From contig NC_080075.1 in assembly GCF_949987535.1 (NCBI RefSeq), positions 45,567,536 to 45,631,535 on the forward strand: a DNA stretch of 64,000 nt, given 5' to 3'. The DNA is from Balaenoptera acutorostrata (taxonomy: Eukaryota; Chordata; Mammalia; Artiodactyla; Balaenopteridae). This document shows positions 46,607 to 57,730 of this stretch, one piece after another; position 1 is the first letter of the stretch, and each line of letters starts with the position of its first letter. Position numbers and translations under genes: made by a program. The notes under the pieces are model-generated. The model was not told where the DNA came from, searched no databases, and worked only from the letters and a program-made list of their open reading frames with translations.

Positions 46607-46622
46607 TGACTGCAGGGGGCAA
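46607..46622 (+). promoter_or_regulatory. CTCF-like motif, weaker
   Basis: gactgcagggggcaaa contains the CAGGGGGCA core expected for CTCF, in the same orientation as the motif 150 bp upstream. Confidence 0.22.
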
Positions 46623-46719
46623 AGTTGAGCTTCGTCTCCAGGTGCTGCTTTCTGAAATCCATCACAGTCTTGACACCAGTGCCATGCTTCCTGCACTGCT
46701 CCCAGCCAATGACTGAGTG

Positions 46720-47033
46720 TGATAGAGATAACTCAGGCAGGGGCACTCCTGTGAGAGATTGTTCTCCTTTGATGGGAGACTTGTCTTGAGTATGACCCAA
46801 TGGCCACGCAACTTTCCTTAGAACTGCCCTGTAGTGTAAAACACTTCCCACCAACCTTCCTTCCTTTCTTTGATCCTTCCTTGGAGTCAGACCTGCACTG
46901 GTGTCTGCAAGTTCTCATGGCCTCTATTTATTTTTCCCCATTTTCTCTCCCAAGCATTTCCCCTAATAAATTCCTTGTACATTTAGTCTTGTCTTGACAT
47001 CTCTTTGTTTACTGGAAGACCCAGCCTAACACG
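46720..47033 (+). mobile_element. unassigned repeat-like 3' end
   Basis: 'gagagattgttctcctttga', 'actttccttagaactgccct', 'acacttcccaccaaccttcc', 'ctaataaattccttgtacat' and 'ggaagacccagcctaacac' together look like the 3' end of an old LTR or LINE that I have seen as a recurring sequence but cannot name. It includes an aataaa at 46964-46969. Confidence 0.35.
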
Positions 47034-47664
47034 CAACGTATGAGTGAAGCAACTCCTTGGGAATGAGGCTCTAGCTCCCTCTGATTCAACAAGGACCATG
47101 CAGGTCACACAGACACAAGGAAACTTTTAGGTCTGTGCGGAGAGGCCCCAGCTATGAACCACAGGCTTTAAAGGGCCCTGAAGAGCACACACACTGATGA
47201 TAATAGTCAGTAGACCATTTGTACCTTTGTCCCAGGCCCTACCAGTGTCATGGGCAGGCCTGCACAGAGCTATGACAGGTCTGACCCACTTCCTCATACC
47301 CAATTGTATATTCTCATCATATAAAAGGAAAGTCAAAACTATTCTTTTGGTTGCTATGTGTAGTTGGCCCTCAGAAACTTCATTTGTGAGTTTCCTCCAA
47401 AAAGACTCTAGCTAGGGTATTCGCCTTTGATTTCTGGATGTCAGGGAAGGTCTGGGAAACCAAATTAACTTAATGAGGATAATTAGTGTTTGTCAGGCTT
47501 CCTTAACTAGTCAGGGAATAGTTGTTTAAACCGATCACAGGGTAATATTTTCCAGAGTATTATTGTATAGTTTCTGATATTGAAGCTTTTTAGTGTGTGG
47601 TGTTCAGTCAGCTTTCATTCTGGTAATGAAGGATGTAGTTAGTGAACCATAAGATGTTTCTTGT
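47034..47664. other. unassigned sequence
   Basis: About 630 bp. Contains the donor-like copy (47631-47659) of the 29-bp exact repeat. Overlapping frames 47127-47336 (-) and 47197-47415 (+) are unrecognised. Confidence 0.5.
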
Positions 47665-47800
47665 GAAGGACATACCACAGCATCACAGAACCTTTGCACT
47701 AAAATAGAGATAACTTTACAGTTGTGGAACTGAAGCTCAGAAAGGTTAGTTGGTGTGGAATAAGTCCTACAGCTGGTTACTGATAGAGCTGGGGCTGAAG
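47665..47800 (+). mobile_element. MIR SINE fragment
   Basis: 'gttgtggaactgaagctcag', 'aaaggttagttggtgtggaa', 'taagtcctacagctggttac' and 'tgatagagctggggctgaag' follow the 3' half of MIR in forward orientation. The boundary with the upstream sequence is approximate. Confidence 0.6.
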
Positions 47801-48599
47801 GCCATCGTCCGTCAGATAATGATTCGCTGAGTGTTCTCCCATGCTCTGGACTGAAGGCATATTTGGTTTGAAGCAACGCGAGCAAATGAGCCATAGGTCA
47901 GAGGCAACGTGGAAGGGAGTGTTATTTAGAGTCTGGTGTCACTTTCCACACGATTACTTCAGCTCTGTAACTTGGGTTGCCATAAAACCATCCACTGATT
48001 TATTCTGGGCTCCTGGCCCTGTCTCATAAAGGCATCTTTGTAATTCTCACCAGAGATCATCCTCTGGGATGACAAATAACATCGATCATTAAAAATGACA
48101 TCTGTAATTTTGCATCCAGGGAAGATGATCTTTTAAAGATGTCAGTGAAGCAAAAGGGATTTTAGGAGATGCTGATGCAGTCTCTTTAAAATCTTTGCAA
48201 GTTGTAAAGCATGAAGATGAACTCTCCATTTTGGAATTGCAGGATGAATTGTGTGCCAAGGCATGCCCCCCACATGCCCTGCTGTCAGTGGAGGTGAGGT
48301 CGGAGGCAACCAGGGTTCCCTGTGGCTCAATCATTAACTTGCTGAATGACCTAGGAGTCAGAGGAGTTAATGGGCTTCATCCAGAGCTGGAGGAATGGAG
48401 GGCAGGCAGAGAGGCAGGGCAAAAACTGTCTATTGTAATAGGAAGAGGAGGTGAGAAGCAAAGCCACACAGAGAGGCAAGGGAGACACAGACACTCAAGA
48501 ATACCACCTCTGCTTTGGGACAGGTGGTCATGTAAGCAATGAAATGAACCCTGCATCACAGACCCTCAATTTTACAGAAACCGAACTCACTGTAATGAA
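47801..48599. other. unassigned sequence
   Basis: About 800 bp, no repeat recognised. Overlapping frames 48089-48334 (-), 48142-48330 (-) and 48195-48542 (+, 115 codons) are unrecognised. Confidence 0.45.
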
Positions 48600-49200
48600 T
48601 AGTATTGTCTCCTCTCCTCTTCATTAAAATTTCCAGGACATTAAAATTGCTGCATGGTCAGCCATATCAATCTCTGCAGCTCTGCAAAAGATAAAGGGGG
48701 AGAAAAGAAAAGAAATTATACATGTTTTCCAAGAAAAGGGAGTGGGAAGATGAGAGGACTGAGCCTGGTCCTCACAGCCTTTTCTCACCAGAGGCAGGGA
48801 GCTAATTAGTCTCGACAAGCAGAAGCTCAGAGCATCGGGGCTAATGAACAGACTTGCTCTCTCCAAGTGGAAAGCAGGAAGCCTGGAAACAGCTGCAGCT
48901 ACAGAAGAGCTAAAGCTGAGGGGTAGCGGTGCATCTGAGGGACACATCTCCACTTGGAGGCAACATATCTGAGTGAACTTTCTAGGTGACTGGAGCAGCA
49001 ATGCAGACTCAATGCATGTCATCCACACCAGTTTTGCATCTCCATGCCAATCCCAAATACGGTGCTTTATTTGTCCCGTTGGAGAGTTTTTAGAGGAAAC
49101 TCTAACTGCAGCAATTATTGCACAAGAGTCTGAGCAGCTGATGACCTACAGGGCTAGTTGCACTTGGTTTCTTGAAAAGCTTTCCCCTGTTTTGTTACCT
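48600..49200. promoter_or_regulatory. repeat-free block, possible enhancer
   Basis: I see no transposon remnant in this block. It has a homeodomain-type CTAATTAG palindrome (48802-48809), two CAGCTG E-boxes (48890-48895, 49135-49140) and a C/EBP-like attgcacaa near 49118. Two long frames (48624-49028 minus, 48973-49359 plus) cross it but overlap each other and look like chance. The regulatory reading is only an inference from motif content and lack of repeats. Confidence 0.2.
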
Positions 49201-49599
49201 GATTTGATGGTTTTTTATCTTCATTCTGCAGTGAATTGTGTGCTTGCTGCTGACCCCCTGCAGTCCTTGGGATTCCCAGGCTGGGGGGCAGGAAGGTGTG
49301 CACAAGGGGGTGGAATAATTTTCCCGTGCTATTGCTTGCTGAGTTGGCATTTAGTGTAAATACCTCCTGTTTCCAAGATGTCTCTTCCATAATTACCAAG
49401 CATGATTCTGTCTTTGGTGCAATAGCTGAGAGGGTGTAATTGGAAACCACAGAGGCAGATTCTTTTCTCTTTCTTTAAGGGGCTTTTTGTTATCATCATA
49501 TAATCTTATGCTCCCACTCACTCATACCAAGTACTTCCCATGCTGAATAAGAATATGTACTTGTTCTGAGATACTTTCTGCTTATAGGTTGTATTGCTT
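49201..49599. other. unassigned sequence
   Basis: About 400 bp, nothing recognised. Confidence 0.5.
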
Positions 49600-50215
49600 A
49601 AAAACTGCACAAGTGGGGAAGTATGGTTAACCAAGATGGTCTTAATGTTCCCCTCAGTTTGACTAAATTTTAGACAGGTGTCTTCCTGACTAAGGCTCCT
49701 GACCTTCCTTTTCTTAGAGCATTTACTTAAAAAAAACTTGCAATTGCAAATTCTTTCTCTGCCCCTTAGACATGTAAATCTTCTACAGCCCAGGAATATC
49801 TTCCTCAAGGGTCTGGGAGCCGTCCCTTTTAAATGTAATCAAGAAAGACAATGTCCCTGTTTCCCAATTTCTGTGGGAGGATAGGAGTCTAACTCTGATT
49901 AGTGACAGTTAGCAAACACTGATGGCCAATCACGTTGACCATCCTCCACCCAACATCCTCCAGTACTTTCCTACTAGCTAACTCCAGTACTTAAAAGCTC
50001 TTTTGTTTTAACAGAGTTGAATTGCATCTCTTTTCCCTATTGAATTAATCCTGACCGCTATTGCAATAGTCTTGAATAAAGTCCTCCTGGCCTTTTTAAC
50101 TTTGAGTTTAGCTGAGTTCTGTACGGAAGTGACTCTCTCCTACTGCAGTAGCTGGAATAAAATCTGTCTTGTCATTTTAAACAAGTGTCAGATGCAATTT
50201 TTCTTTAACATGGTG
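49600..50215 (+). mobile_element. ERV-type solo LTR, family not named
   Basis: Roughly 610 bp with the layout of a retroviral LTR: 'ggttaaccaagatggtctta' and 'cagacaggtgtcttcctgac'-like upstream sequence, 'tgatggccaatcacgttgac' mid-part, 'acttaaaagctcttttgttt' promoter-like part, then an aataaa (50075-50080) followed by U5-like sequence. The end is partly duplicated: the segment from 50060 recurs in diverged form from 50142 with a second aataaa (50156-50161). Start is approximate and no gag or pol lies beside it. Confidence 0.55.
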
Positions 50216-50344
50216 TACCTGGAATATCACATTTTCTAAAAAGGCACAATCTTAGATATTATTTGTTAATTTATGGAGCCAGCCCTTGGCTAAGCTACCC
50301 AACTGTCATAAGTTAGGGATATTTATTTCTGATTTTTTAAAATT

Positions 50345-50423
50345 TATTTGCTCAAAAAATATCTGTTGAGTTCCTACCTATTTACTAAGCACTGTGCATG
50401 CAGTGGTTAGCAAAGATAGACAT
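50345..50423 (+). mobile_element. LINE-2 fragment, left part
   Basis: 'aatatctgttgagttcctac', 'ctatttactaagcactgtgc' and 'gttagcaaagatagacatgg' follow the L2 3' region up to the point where the 29-bp foreign segment starts. Confidence 0.65.
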
Positions 50424-50452
50424 GGATGTAGTTAGTGAACCATAAGATGTTT
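50424..50452. repeat. 29-bp exact repeat of 47631-47659, interrupting L2
   Basis: Every base from 50424 to 50452 equals 47631-47659 (starts ggatgtagttagtgaaccat, ends aagatgttt), and the match stops at both sides. L2-like sequence resumes after it. The upstream copy is in unassigned sequence. Confidence 0.9.
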
Positions 50453-50720
50453 AGGATTACTTCATAGGATTTATTGTATGAGAGGAAAACAAACATTAAT
50501 TAAATATCATACAACTAAACATAAAATTGCACATGTGAAAAGTGCTGTGAAGGGAAAGTATAGGGTTTTATAAGAACGTGTGTTAGGGTGAAAGTGATCT
50601 TGTCAGGGAGGTCAAGGGTTCCCTGAAGTGTTTAACTGAGTTTGAAAGAAAAGTGACAGGGTTGGTGTATATGCAGGCAGAGGGAATAGCATGTGTAAAG
50701 GTCCCCTTTGAGAATTTTGA
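50453..50720 (+). mobile_element. LINE-2 fragment, right part
   Basis: 'gaaaagtgctgtgaagggaa', 'gtgatcttgtcagggaggtc', 'aagggttccctgaagtgttt', 'gcaggcagagggaatagcat' and 'gtgtaaaggtcccctttgag' follow the L2 3' region. Confidence 0.75.
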
Positions 50721-51019
50721 AAGGAAAATTTGAGAAGAAAAGTCAGTGAGACTAGAGTGCAAGCTCTGTACCCATGTCAGTGATGGTTAACATTATCTGG
50801 TCTGGTCAGTGATCAAATGTGCACCCTCTCCTACAGCTTCCTCCCCACTGATGTGTGTGGTTCCTTGAGGATTCTCTCCAGGCTCTACTTTTCCTTTATT
50901 TGATTAGTTCTAGACTTTGGAGTCCATTCTTGTTCTCCACTCATCTCTGATGCTTTGATGTTTTAGATGATGTGCTGGTTACTCTCCATTTGACCTCTTA
51001 TCCCGCGTATTCTCTTTCC

Positions 51020-51450
51020 TTTATCACCCTGTTCTGGGCCCCAGGAAGCTAATTTCCCAGGTCCGTGTCACCTAAGCTCCTTGTCGTTGACTTGTTGAGT
51101 TCAGCCAAGGGGAGGCACCTGATGGAAGTAAACAGGCAAGAGGAAAGAGAAGTTGGGGTTGGGTCTTGCTTTGGGCAGAATTTCTAGAAGTACTATTTCA
51201 CTTCATCTATACAGCTGCTATCCTATCAGGAAGGGACCAGTTCCACTGAGCTTCCGTAGTACTGTTTCTTGCTTCCACTCCTTCAAGCCTGGGTTAGTAA
51301 TGGCTTCTAGCTATTGGTAGTCTGTGGGTGCCTCAACATCCTTTGATTTTTAGTGGTGCCCATATGTCTATGAATATTCCTTTTATTAAAGCTTCTGGTG
51401 CCATCTGAATTTGACTTTGTTTTCTGCTGGGATCCTAACTGACACAGATG
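51020..51450 (+). mobile_element. old repeat 3' end (LTR- or L1ME-like), not named
   Basis: 'gttctgggccccaggaagct', 'gagttcagccaaggggaggc', 'agtctgtgggtgcctcaaca' and 'tctgctgggatcctaactga', 'cacaga' recur together in mammalian genomes as an old interspersed repeat, and attaaagc near 51387 could be its polyadenylation signal. I cannot tell LTR from L1 3' UTR. Confidence 0.4.
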
Positions 51451-53921
51451 ATCTCACTAAAGCTATTTCTGTTTATTATGGTAACCTACTTTTCTCTTGC
51501 TCCACCTCTATGTTGAGAATTAGTCCTAATCATTCATATACCGGTCCCTGGCTCTTGGGCACCACAACTTAGGTTTCATCCCCAAGTCTCGCCTAGCCCA
51601 GGAGGAGAGAGTGGGTAGTTCCATGATGTTCTCTAACATGGTGAGGCAACTTCAAAGACCTTGCTGTAGAAGAGATGGCTCCTACCATCTTCATGCTTCT
51701 CTGAAAATGCCTCGATACTTTTGCTCTTGAGCCCAGGAACCCCCAGCAGTCCTGATAATGCATTTTAGGGTTCCCTTGAAGTAAGTTTGCTGAACACTTT
51801 ATTTGTGGTTGCTCAGTGTTGGTGCCTCACATGCTTAGATGTTTTTGCTTCCATCTCTCCTCAACACTGGGCCTACCAAATGGAGGCTAGTAGCATACTG
51901 TATAGGATGAAAAATGACCAAAAAACACAGCCCTAGTTTCCATGATTTGGGGGTATCTTGCTCTCCCCAAATCCCAGGGCTCATATGGGTTTGATAGTTG
52001 AATAATTCAGATAGATTCCATAATCCAGTACTGCTTTCCAAAGCAATGCCTCAGTCTGGGGTTTATTTATTAACTTCCCATTCTCCCCTTGCCTGTAGGG
52101 GGCAAACAAAAAGCTTACCTGTCTCAAGTTCCATTTCTAAAGAGTCTTGTCTTCAGCTGGACATCAAACTAGAAAGGCTGTGCTAGATGAATTCAGGTGG
52201 AATTGTTGAGAACTATTGTTCTTGACACTTTTATGCAACAGATGGAAAGCTCTTGTACGTGACAGATGGAAAAAATGCCGTAATTTCTAATGTGTAAAAT
52301 TTTCGCATTGAGACAGGTTAGTAGAAGTAATAACAGAAAGGAAGGAATAAGAATCTATATAAATAGGCCTTCTTGGTGAAGCAAATAAAATGTCTACTCT
52401 ACCTGTCTGGAAAAATAATTTCTGTTGGAGGGTTAGAGGGAGACTAGGATGTTTTAGCCCTGCCGTAGATTCTTTGTTCCCAAGAATCTTCCACTTCATA
52501 ATCCCAGCTAAAAAATAATATTTTTTAAAAAGTAGTCAAAATATTACATAGAAGACTGAACTCCAATTTGTGTCAGTTGTGATGCTGCTGATATAATTGA
52601 AATTTAAAACTTGATAAAACAAAAATATATGTAATCAATTTATTTAGATACATATATACATATATGTATGTATATTTTATCTATGAATCCATCACTTCTC
52701 CCAAGGACTAGAACATAACCGGCACTTTATAACTTTCCACGTGCTCCTCCCTCATCCCACCTCTGCTTCCCCACCAGCAGGTACCGCTGTCCTTCACAGA
52801 CTGCAGATTTGTCCCTGACCCAGCCGTTCTCAAGTTCCTCCTTCCTCTTCCATAGTCCCTTCTAGGACTTGTCCCTCCCTGTGCTTCTTCGCTTCCTAAG
52901 GAAAAGAGAGGTAGCACAGATAGAGGTGATACAGTTATAGGGTAAGGAAAATAGAGATGGCCATTTTTATGGAACTGAAATAAGGTTATCTAGTTTCCTT
53001 TAAGAATGCTCTTTATCTGCTAGTCCAATTAGTCATTTCTTAATGTAACGTTTGAAAAAGAAACCCCTTCTTTGGATTGTTTGAGAAGGTTTTTGTCATC
53101 AGTGTAATTTCACCTCCTTGGGAGTAACCTTGCTGCCTCTGTGATAAACTGTGCATGACTCAATTCACTCAACACGATTAGCTGCTGATGTTTGCCTGGC
53201 ATGGGGAGCAAAAGCCAAAGAAAAAGTAACATTAAAGCATATGCCGAATTATATATTATATAGAATAGCTCTTACCTAAGAGATTCTCAAGAAATTAAAA
53301 ATAAGTCAAGTTTGTAAGTCAAAGTGGTTATAGGATGAAGGCATCATTAGCCTGATTATTTTATACAATAATTTGGATTTGCCTGCATTTGAGGATAAGA
53401 GGGGAGATGAAGAAAGTGTCTGACTGAATTATTAATCCAAGCGATTTTTCGAAATGCAGGAAAGCTACCACTCCGTATTGTTCTGTCCCTGTAATGTCAA
53501 AGAAAAAACAAACAAACAAGAAAAGAACACACCACTAAGCTTAAACCACAGGAGAATTAATGATAGAACAATAAACCGCTACAATGACTTAGTATCAACT
53601 TGTTCTTCACCCATAGATGTCCTTGAAGAAACTTAAGAACAAAAGACGGTTAGGAGAAAAGATTTATCTACAGAGAACTATATATGTCTCTGATGAGTTT
53701 CTAAGGTATGTGGCCAGGTGGAATATTTTTTTTTAACCTCTACTTTTTCATAGTTTACCATCTATATGGTCCGTGTATACTGTGTGTGTGTTTGTGCGTA
53801 TCAACAGAAGGACATAGCGCATGGCTGTCTGAGAAAGGCTTTGTATTCTAACTCCACGTCTGAATCGATTCTGTAATAAGCACAGTGCCTCCTCCTGTCC
53901 TCTCATGCACCCTCATCGCTC
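51451..53921. other. unassigned sequence, 2.5 kb
   Basis: No repeat or gene recognised. Has a CTCF-like cctgtagggggcaa at 52092-52105 and an AT-rich palindromic stretch at 52648-52676. Open frames of 60-70 codons on both strands are unrecognised. Confidence 0.45.
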
Positions 53922-53998
53922 CATTTTCCTGCCTCAAAAATGAGGACAGTGCTAGCCCAACTCCTGAGGATGGTATCAGGGTTAAATAAATAGTTGAG
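53922..53998 (-). mobile_element. MIR SINE fragment
   Basis: 'attttcctgcctcaaaaatg', 'aggacagtgctagcccaact' and 'atcagggttaaataaatagt' follow the reverse-orientation MIR 5'/core part. Confidence 0.55.
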
Positions 53999-55676
53999 TG
54001 ATGGGAGAAGAAGGGCTATGAAAGTATGAAAGTGTGAAATTGGACTGTAAAGCAATACATGGCTGTGAAGGCAAGAGGCAGATTTAAGTGCTGAATGAAA
54101 TACGGCAACACAAACTGGAACCTGTTTGTTCATAAAATGCTCTTGAGATTCCAGGAGAACCCAAGGGACTATGGGTTGGGATGTGGGACTCCCTTTCCCA
54201 GTGAAACAATCTGTATTTCAAGAAGCAGCACTAATATTTATAAAGAGACACTGCTTTGTTCTTGAGGAGATGGAATTTCAGGGGGTGAAGCTGAAGTTCT
54301 GTTTATGAGTGTAGATCTGTCAGGAAAACCCAGCAGCAGCTACAACGGCTTGGCATACGGCAGAGAGAAAAAAGAAAGCTAATGTAATCGAGGGTATCCT
54401 TTAGCTTAAGAGACGTAAGGGCTAAGAGGCCAGCATTGAGAAACCCTCAAGAGTTTCCCACCCAGTGGGCTAATATTGCACACATATTTTGTGGTGTGGG
54501 AAGGCCATGCCTTGAAATGTAACTCTCTAGAGGGATCTAATTCTGTCCTTGTCACATAAGCCCTTCAAAGGTTGGCACAGAATCCCTCCACAGGCTCTGG
54601 AAACAGGGAGCACATCTGCCCAACCTGCACTGACTGATGCTCCCTAATTTTTGAGAACCTCTGGACTGTGGCCAGCCCCTGGGTATGGCACTAGGGTGGA
54701 GAGGGCTGTCACAGTCACCCAGCTCCCACCGTGCTGTGCCTGACACTTATATCTGCTCTTCTCCAAAGGGAGAAGGTGCAAGAAGATCCGTTTTATCCTT
54801 GTCAAACATGTGCCCTCCATGGCCTGGAGGATGAAGAATACAAGTTTCAGTTACTTTAGTGGGGGGAAATATCGAGGTTTTTCTGAACTGCATTAAATCC
54901 ATTTACCAAGATGCTTTGACTTTGACAGTTTTGAAAATGGTGATAAAGTTTTGCTGTGTACTTCATGCTTGATCTTAATCAATACAATTTTATACATTCT
55001 TTTGCTCGTCTGCATCAGAAAATAAGACAGGAAATCGTTGAAACTTTTTTCCATGGTTACTCTGTTTTGAAAAATCTATTCTTTTGCCTCTGTGGAGAGG
55101 AAGAGTGGAACTTGCAGGGAGAGTGTAATAATTCTAGAATAACTTCCCACCATAAATAAGCAACCAAGATTGCATGTTTTTCATAAATAATTTTTTGAGG
55201 AACAAAATTCCCTTCACTTTGACAAAGTGATGTTATAGCAAATGATGTGAATAACAATAGACTATTTCTTCGTTTGCAGCCGTGTTGCCACTGTTGGGAT
55301 ACCACAGTGCTGGGCACAGTGGTCTAACCCCACACTTTGGGATTAGTTCAAGCTTTTCTTTATAGCTGAATACTATAAAATTCCTAATAGAGCCATCTTT
55401 CCTTGAAAAACGCTATGAGCTGAAGAGACCAAACTTGAGAAGGACACCAAGTCCTCAGCCCCTTCTGATGGGATTCTCACACAGCCTGCTGAGAGAAGCA
55501 TCCCTCAGGGATTCCTACAAGTAATTAACTGCCAAATTATCCTAACAAGTAATCCCTGCATCATGAGGGCATCCCAAATTCACAACAGGATAATTGCTAA
55601 TATCTCCTTTTCTTCTGGAAGATGACATTAGAACTTTACTTTTCTCCTATTTTATATATAAAAAAAAGACAAAACC
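53999..55676. other. unassigned sequence, 1.7 kb
   Basis: No repeat or gene recognised. Short frames such as 54552-54746 (-) and 55057-55317 (-) have no recognisable product. Confidence 0.5.
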
Positions 55677-55830
55677 AAGTGGCGTTATGGCTCAGTAGGT
55701 TCTGAAATCAGACCACTTGCCATTGACTCCTGACCACAGGACCTATTGGTTTTGTGTGACTTTTGGACAAGTCACTGTGGCCACCCCTCCCTTGCTCCAC
55801 TGGTATTTCCAAAGGATGATCACACAGGCG
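55677..55830 (-). mobile_element. MIR SINE, diverged
   Basis: 'tatggctcagtaggttctga', 'aatcagaccacttgccattg', 'tgtgacttttggacaagtca' keep the order of a reverse-orientation MIR (5' tRNA-related part to the 'gtgtgaccttgggcaag' block). Diverged. Confidence 0.5.
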
Positions 55831-56299
55831 AGAGCCCGAGTGGGACGCCACCATTGCTGATCCCATTAAATCTTCACAGTGACTCTCAAACCACATCACC
55901 AGATCTTCAAGAGCCCCCATTCCCATCCCTGAAGATATGGAGCGCGATTCTCTAGTCGTTTCTGCTTAGAGAAATCACCACTAAGTTCTCTCCAGAGAGC
56001 TTGGTCTTCTTCCTGCAAGCATAGCACACACCACAAGCTTAATCTTTTTTACTGGCCTAAAGCAAACAAATTCTTTGCTGAGAGGGGAGCTGAATTATAG
56101 AAAATATGAATTCTGAGTTTACTACAAGCAAATTATGGTGGTCCCCTCACACATCCTCTAGATGAGCAGTTGCTTTTATTTTGTATGCATTTTGTATGTA
56201 TTTTGTATGTATTACTTCACAGTGCATTTGTCTTATGGATGTAAACTCTTGCTGTCTTCTCACAGATGCCACCTCATAGTGATAGTGATAACAATTACA
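55831..56299. other. unassigned sequence with an 11-bp triplication
   Basis: About 470 bp. An 11-bp unit (attttgtatgy) is repeated three times at 56178-56210. Nothing else recognised. Confidence 0.5.
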
Positions 56300-56475
56300 A
56301 TAGCTGAACTTTATTGGGCACTTATAGTGTTTAAGGGCCTCTGTAATGAACATAAATAATCTAAGTTAATCTTCTCAATAATCCTATGAGGAAGATATTA
56401 TCACTTCAGTTATACAGGCAAAGAAACTGAAAGAGAAAGAAAGGCTCTACACAGGGCTTTTTTACCACTAGGCCA
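56300..56475 (+). mobile_element. MIR SINE
   Basis: 'atagctgaactttattgggc', 'acttatagtgtttaagggcc', 'cttctcaataatcctatgag', 'gaagatattatcacttcagt', 'caaagaaactgaaagagaaa', 'ttaccactaggccatcctgt' follow forward MIR order. Confidence 0.75.
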
Positions 56476-56938
56476 TCCTGTCTCGCGCAAGTCTTCCAGC
56501 TTCCAGACGAGGAGTCTGAGGTTCTTTTCTGCAGGCTAATCTCAGGCCAAGATTCAGTGATATTGAGACGCCCCTCACCCCCCACCCCCCACACACACAC
56601 AAGTATTTATAGTGGATGCCATTATTCCCATTTTATAAAAGGGAAACAAAAATGTATTAAAAAGATGTCTCATGCTTACACATTTTCCCCTAGGCCCTCA
56701 AAATGATTAGGATTCCATTTATGGCAAGGATAGAGTAAAAAACTTGGATACAGCTTTAAATCTGGAAACTCCAAATAGGGCTGTAACTACTTTTCCTAAA
56801 AATGAAACAAACCTGGCAACCACAAAATTACGTGGTCAAATCTCGGAAATAGCACCTGAATTATGAGTGTGGCTATTCACGAAGGCTCATAAATTAAATG
56901 GAAGCTTTCCAGTCCCACCCCCTCTACACACACGCACA

Positions 56939-56988
<50 letters not shown>

Positions 56989-57384
56989 TAAATCTAGTAG
57001 TGGCGGCTGAGGCCTCCTACCGCCTTGCTGGTGCTGGTGAGGAAAGACAGGCTTTGAGACTGTTTGGGGGGTGGAAGCTCAGTTCCACCTTGAACCTTCT
57101 GCTGTGTTTATTTACTCTTACCTATGAGATGTTAAAAATCCTGGGAAGAACTTTCCTCAAGGCCATATGAAGAAGCTGTGGGGAGGGGGATGAGTGAACA
57201 ACTGCATTTTCTCTTTTTCTCCTCTTGTAAGGCCCTTTTCTCCTCTTCAAAAGCCTCTTCTGTGTTCCTTTCAACTTCCAAAAGGATGACCATGTCATAG
57301 AGTCATGTGGGGAATTCCACCAAACCTTACCAATCAATCCCCTTCTCCCTCCCTGTGATGGTTCTATCACTTCAGAGTAATCTG
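56476..57384. other. unassigned sequence with a C-rich tract and (AC)n
   Basis: About 900 bp. C-runs at 56568-56590 and the AC microsatellite at 56941-56986. Frame 56898-57170 runs through the AC tract and has a TH-repeat artefact. Confidence 0.5.
56941..56986. repeat. (AC)23 microsatellite
   Basis: Forty-six bases of pure AC, with interrupted CA sequence in front (56926-56940). Confidence 0.97.
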
Positions 57385-57480
57385 TTTAGTTTGGGTTCTG
57401 CTTCCAACCAGCCATGTGTCCTTGGATAAATCACTGAACCTCTTCCAGTGCCTCAGTTTCCCTGTATAATGCAGACACAA
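57385..57480 (-). mobile_element. MIR SINE fragment
   Basis: 'tttgggttctgcttccaacc', 'agccatgtgtccttggataa', 'atcactgaacctcttccagt', 'gcctcagtttccctgtataa' follow reverse-orientation MIR. Confidence 0.7.
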
Positions 57481-57487
57481 AGTACAT

Positions 57488-57665
57488 CAGACTTGAAGTC
57501 ACAGGATCTGAGCTCCTATCCCAGGTTTACCCATTACTACCTCCCTGGCTTTGGACAAATCACTTTATCTCTTTGAGCCCCACCTTTCTAATCTGTACAA
57601 AAAGGAATAAGGAGCACTGTTTTCCACAGTTTTCATTGTTTTTATGAGGATTAAATGAGGGGTGT
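57488..57665 (-). mobile_element. MIR SINE
   Basis: 'gacttgaagtcacaggatct', 'gagctcctatcccaggttta', 'ggctttggacaaatcacttt', 'atctctttgagccccacctt' and 'atgaggattaaatgaggggt' follow reverse-orientation MIR. It lies directly after another MIR in the same orientation. Confidence 0.7.
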
Positions 57666-57705
57666 ATATACACACACACACATACATATCTACACATAAA
57701 GATAT

Positions 57706-57730
57706 ACACACACACACACACACACACACA
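57706..57730. repeat. (AC)n microsatellite
   Basis: About 25 bases of pure AC, preceded by interrupted CA/TA sequence from 57668. The minus frame 57565-57909 runs through it and its C-V repeat is an artefact. Confidence 0.95.

Larger units (their letters stand above)
46187..46719. other. unassigned sequence with CTCF-like motifs
   Basis: About 530 bp of moderate GC. Two CTCF-like sequences in the same orientation are listed separately. No gene recognised. Confidence 0.45.

Noticed and set aside
48243..48293. Short exon between an AG and a GTGAGG
   Set aside because: The polypyrimidine tract is poor and the segment is only 51 bp. Nothing else supports it.
48624..49359. Overlapping frames of 134 (-) and 128 (+) codons as genes
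   Set aside because: They overlap in opposite directions, have no recognisable domains and no splice context.
56898..57170. 90-codon frame with a Thr-His repeat
   Set aside because: The repeat is translation of the (AC)23 microsatellite.
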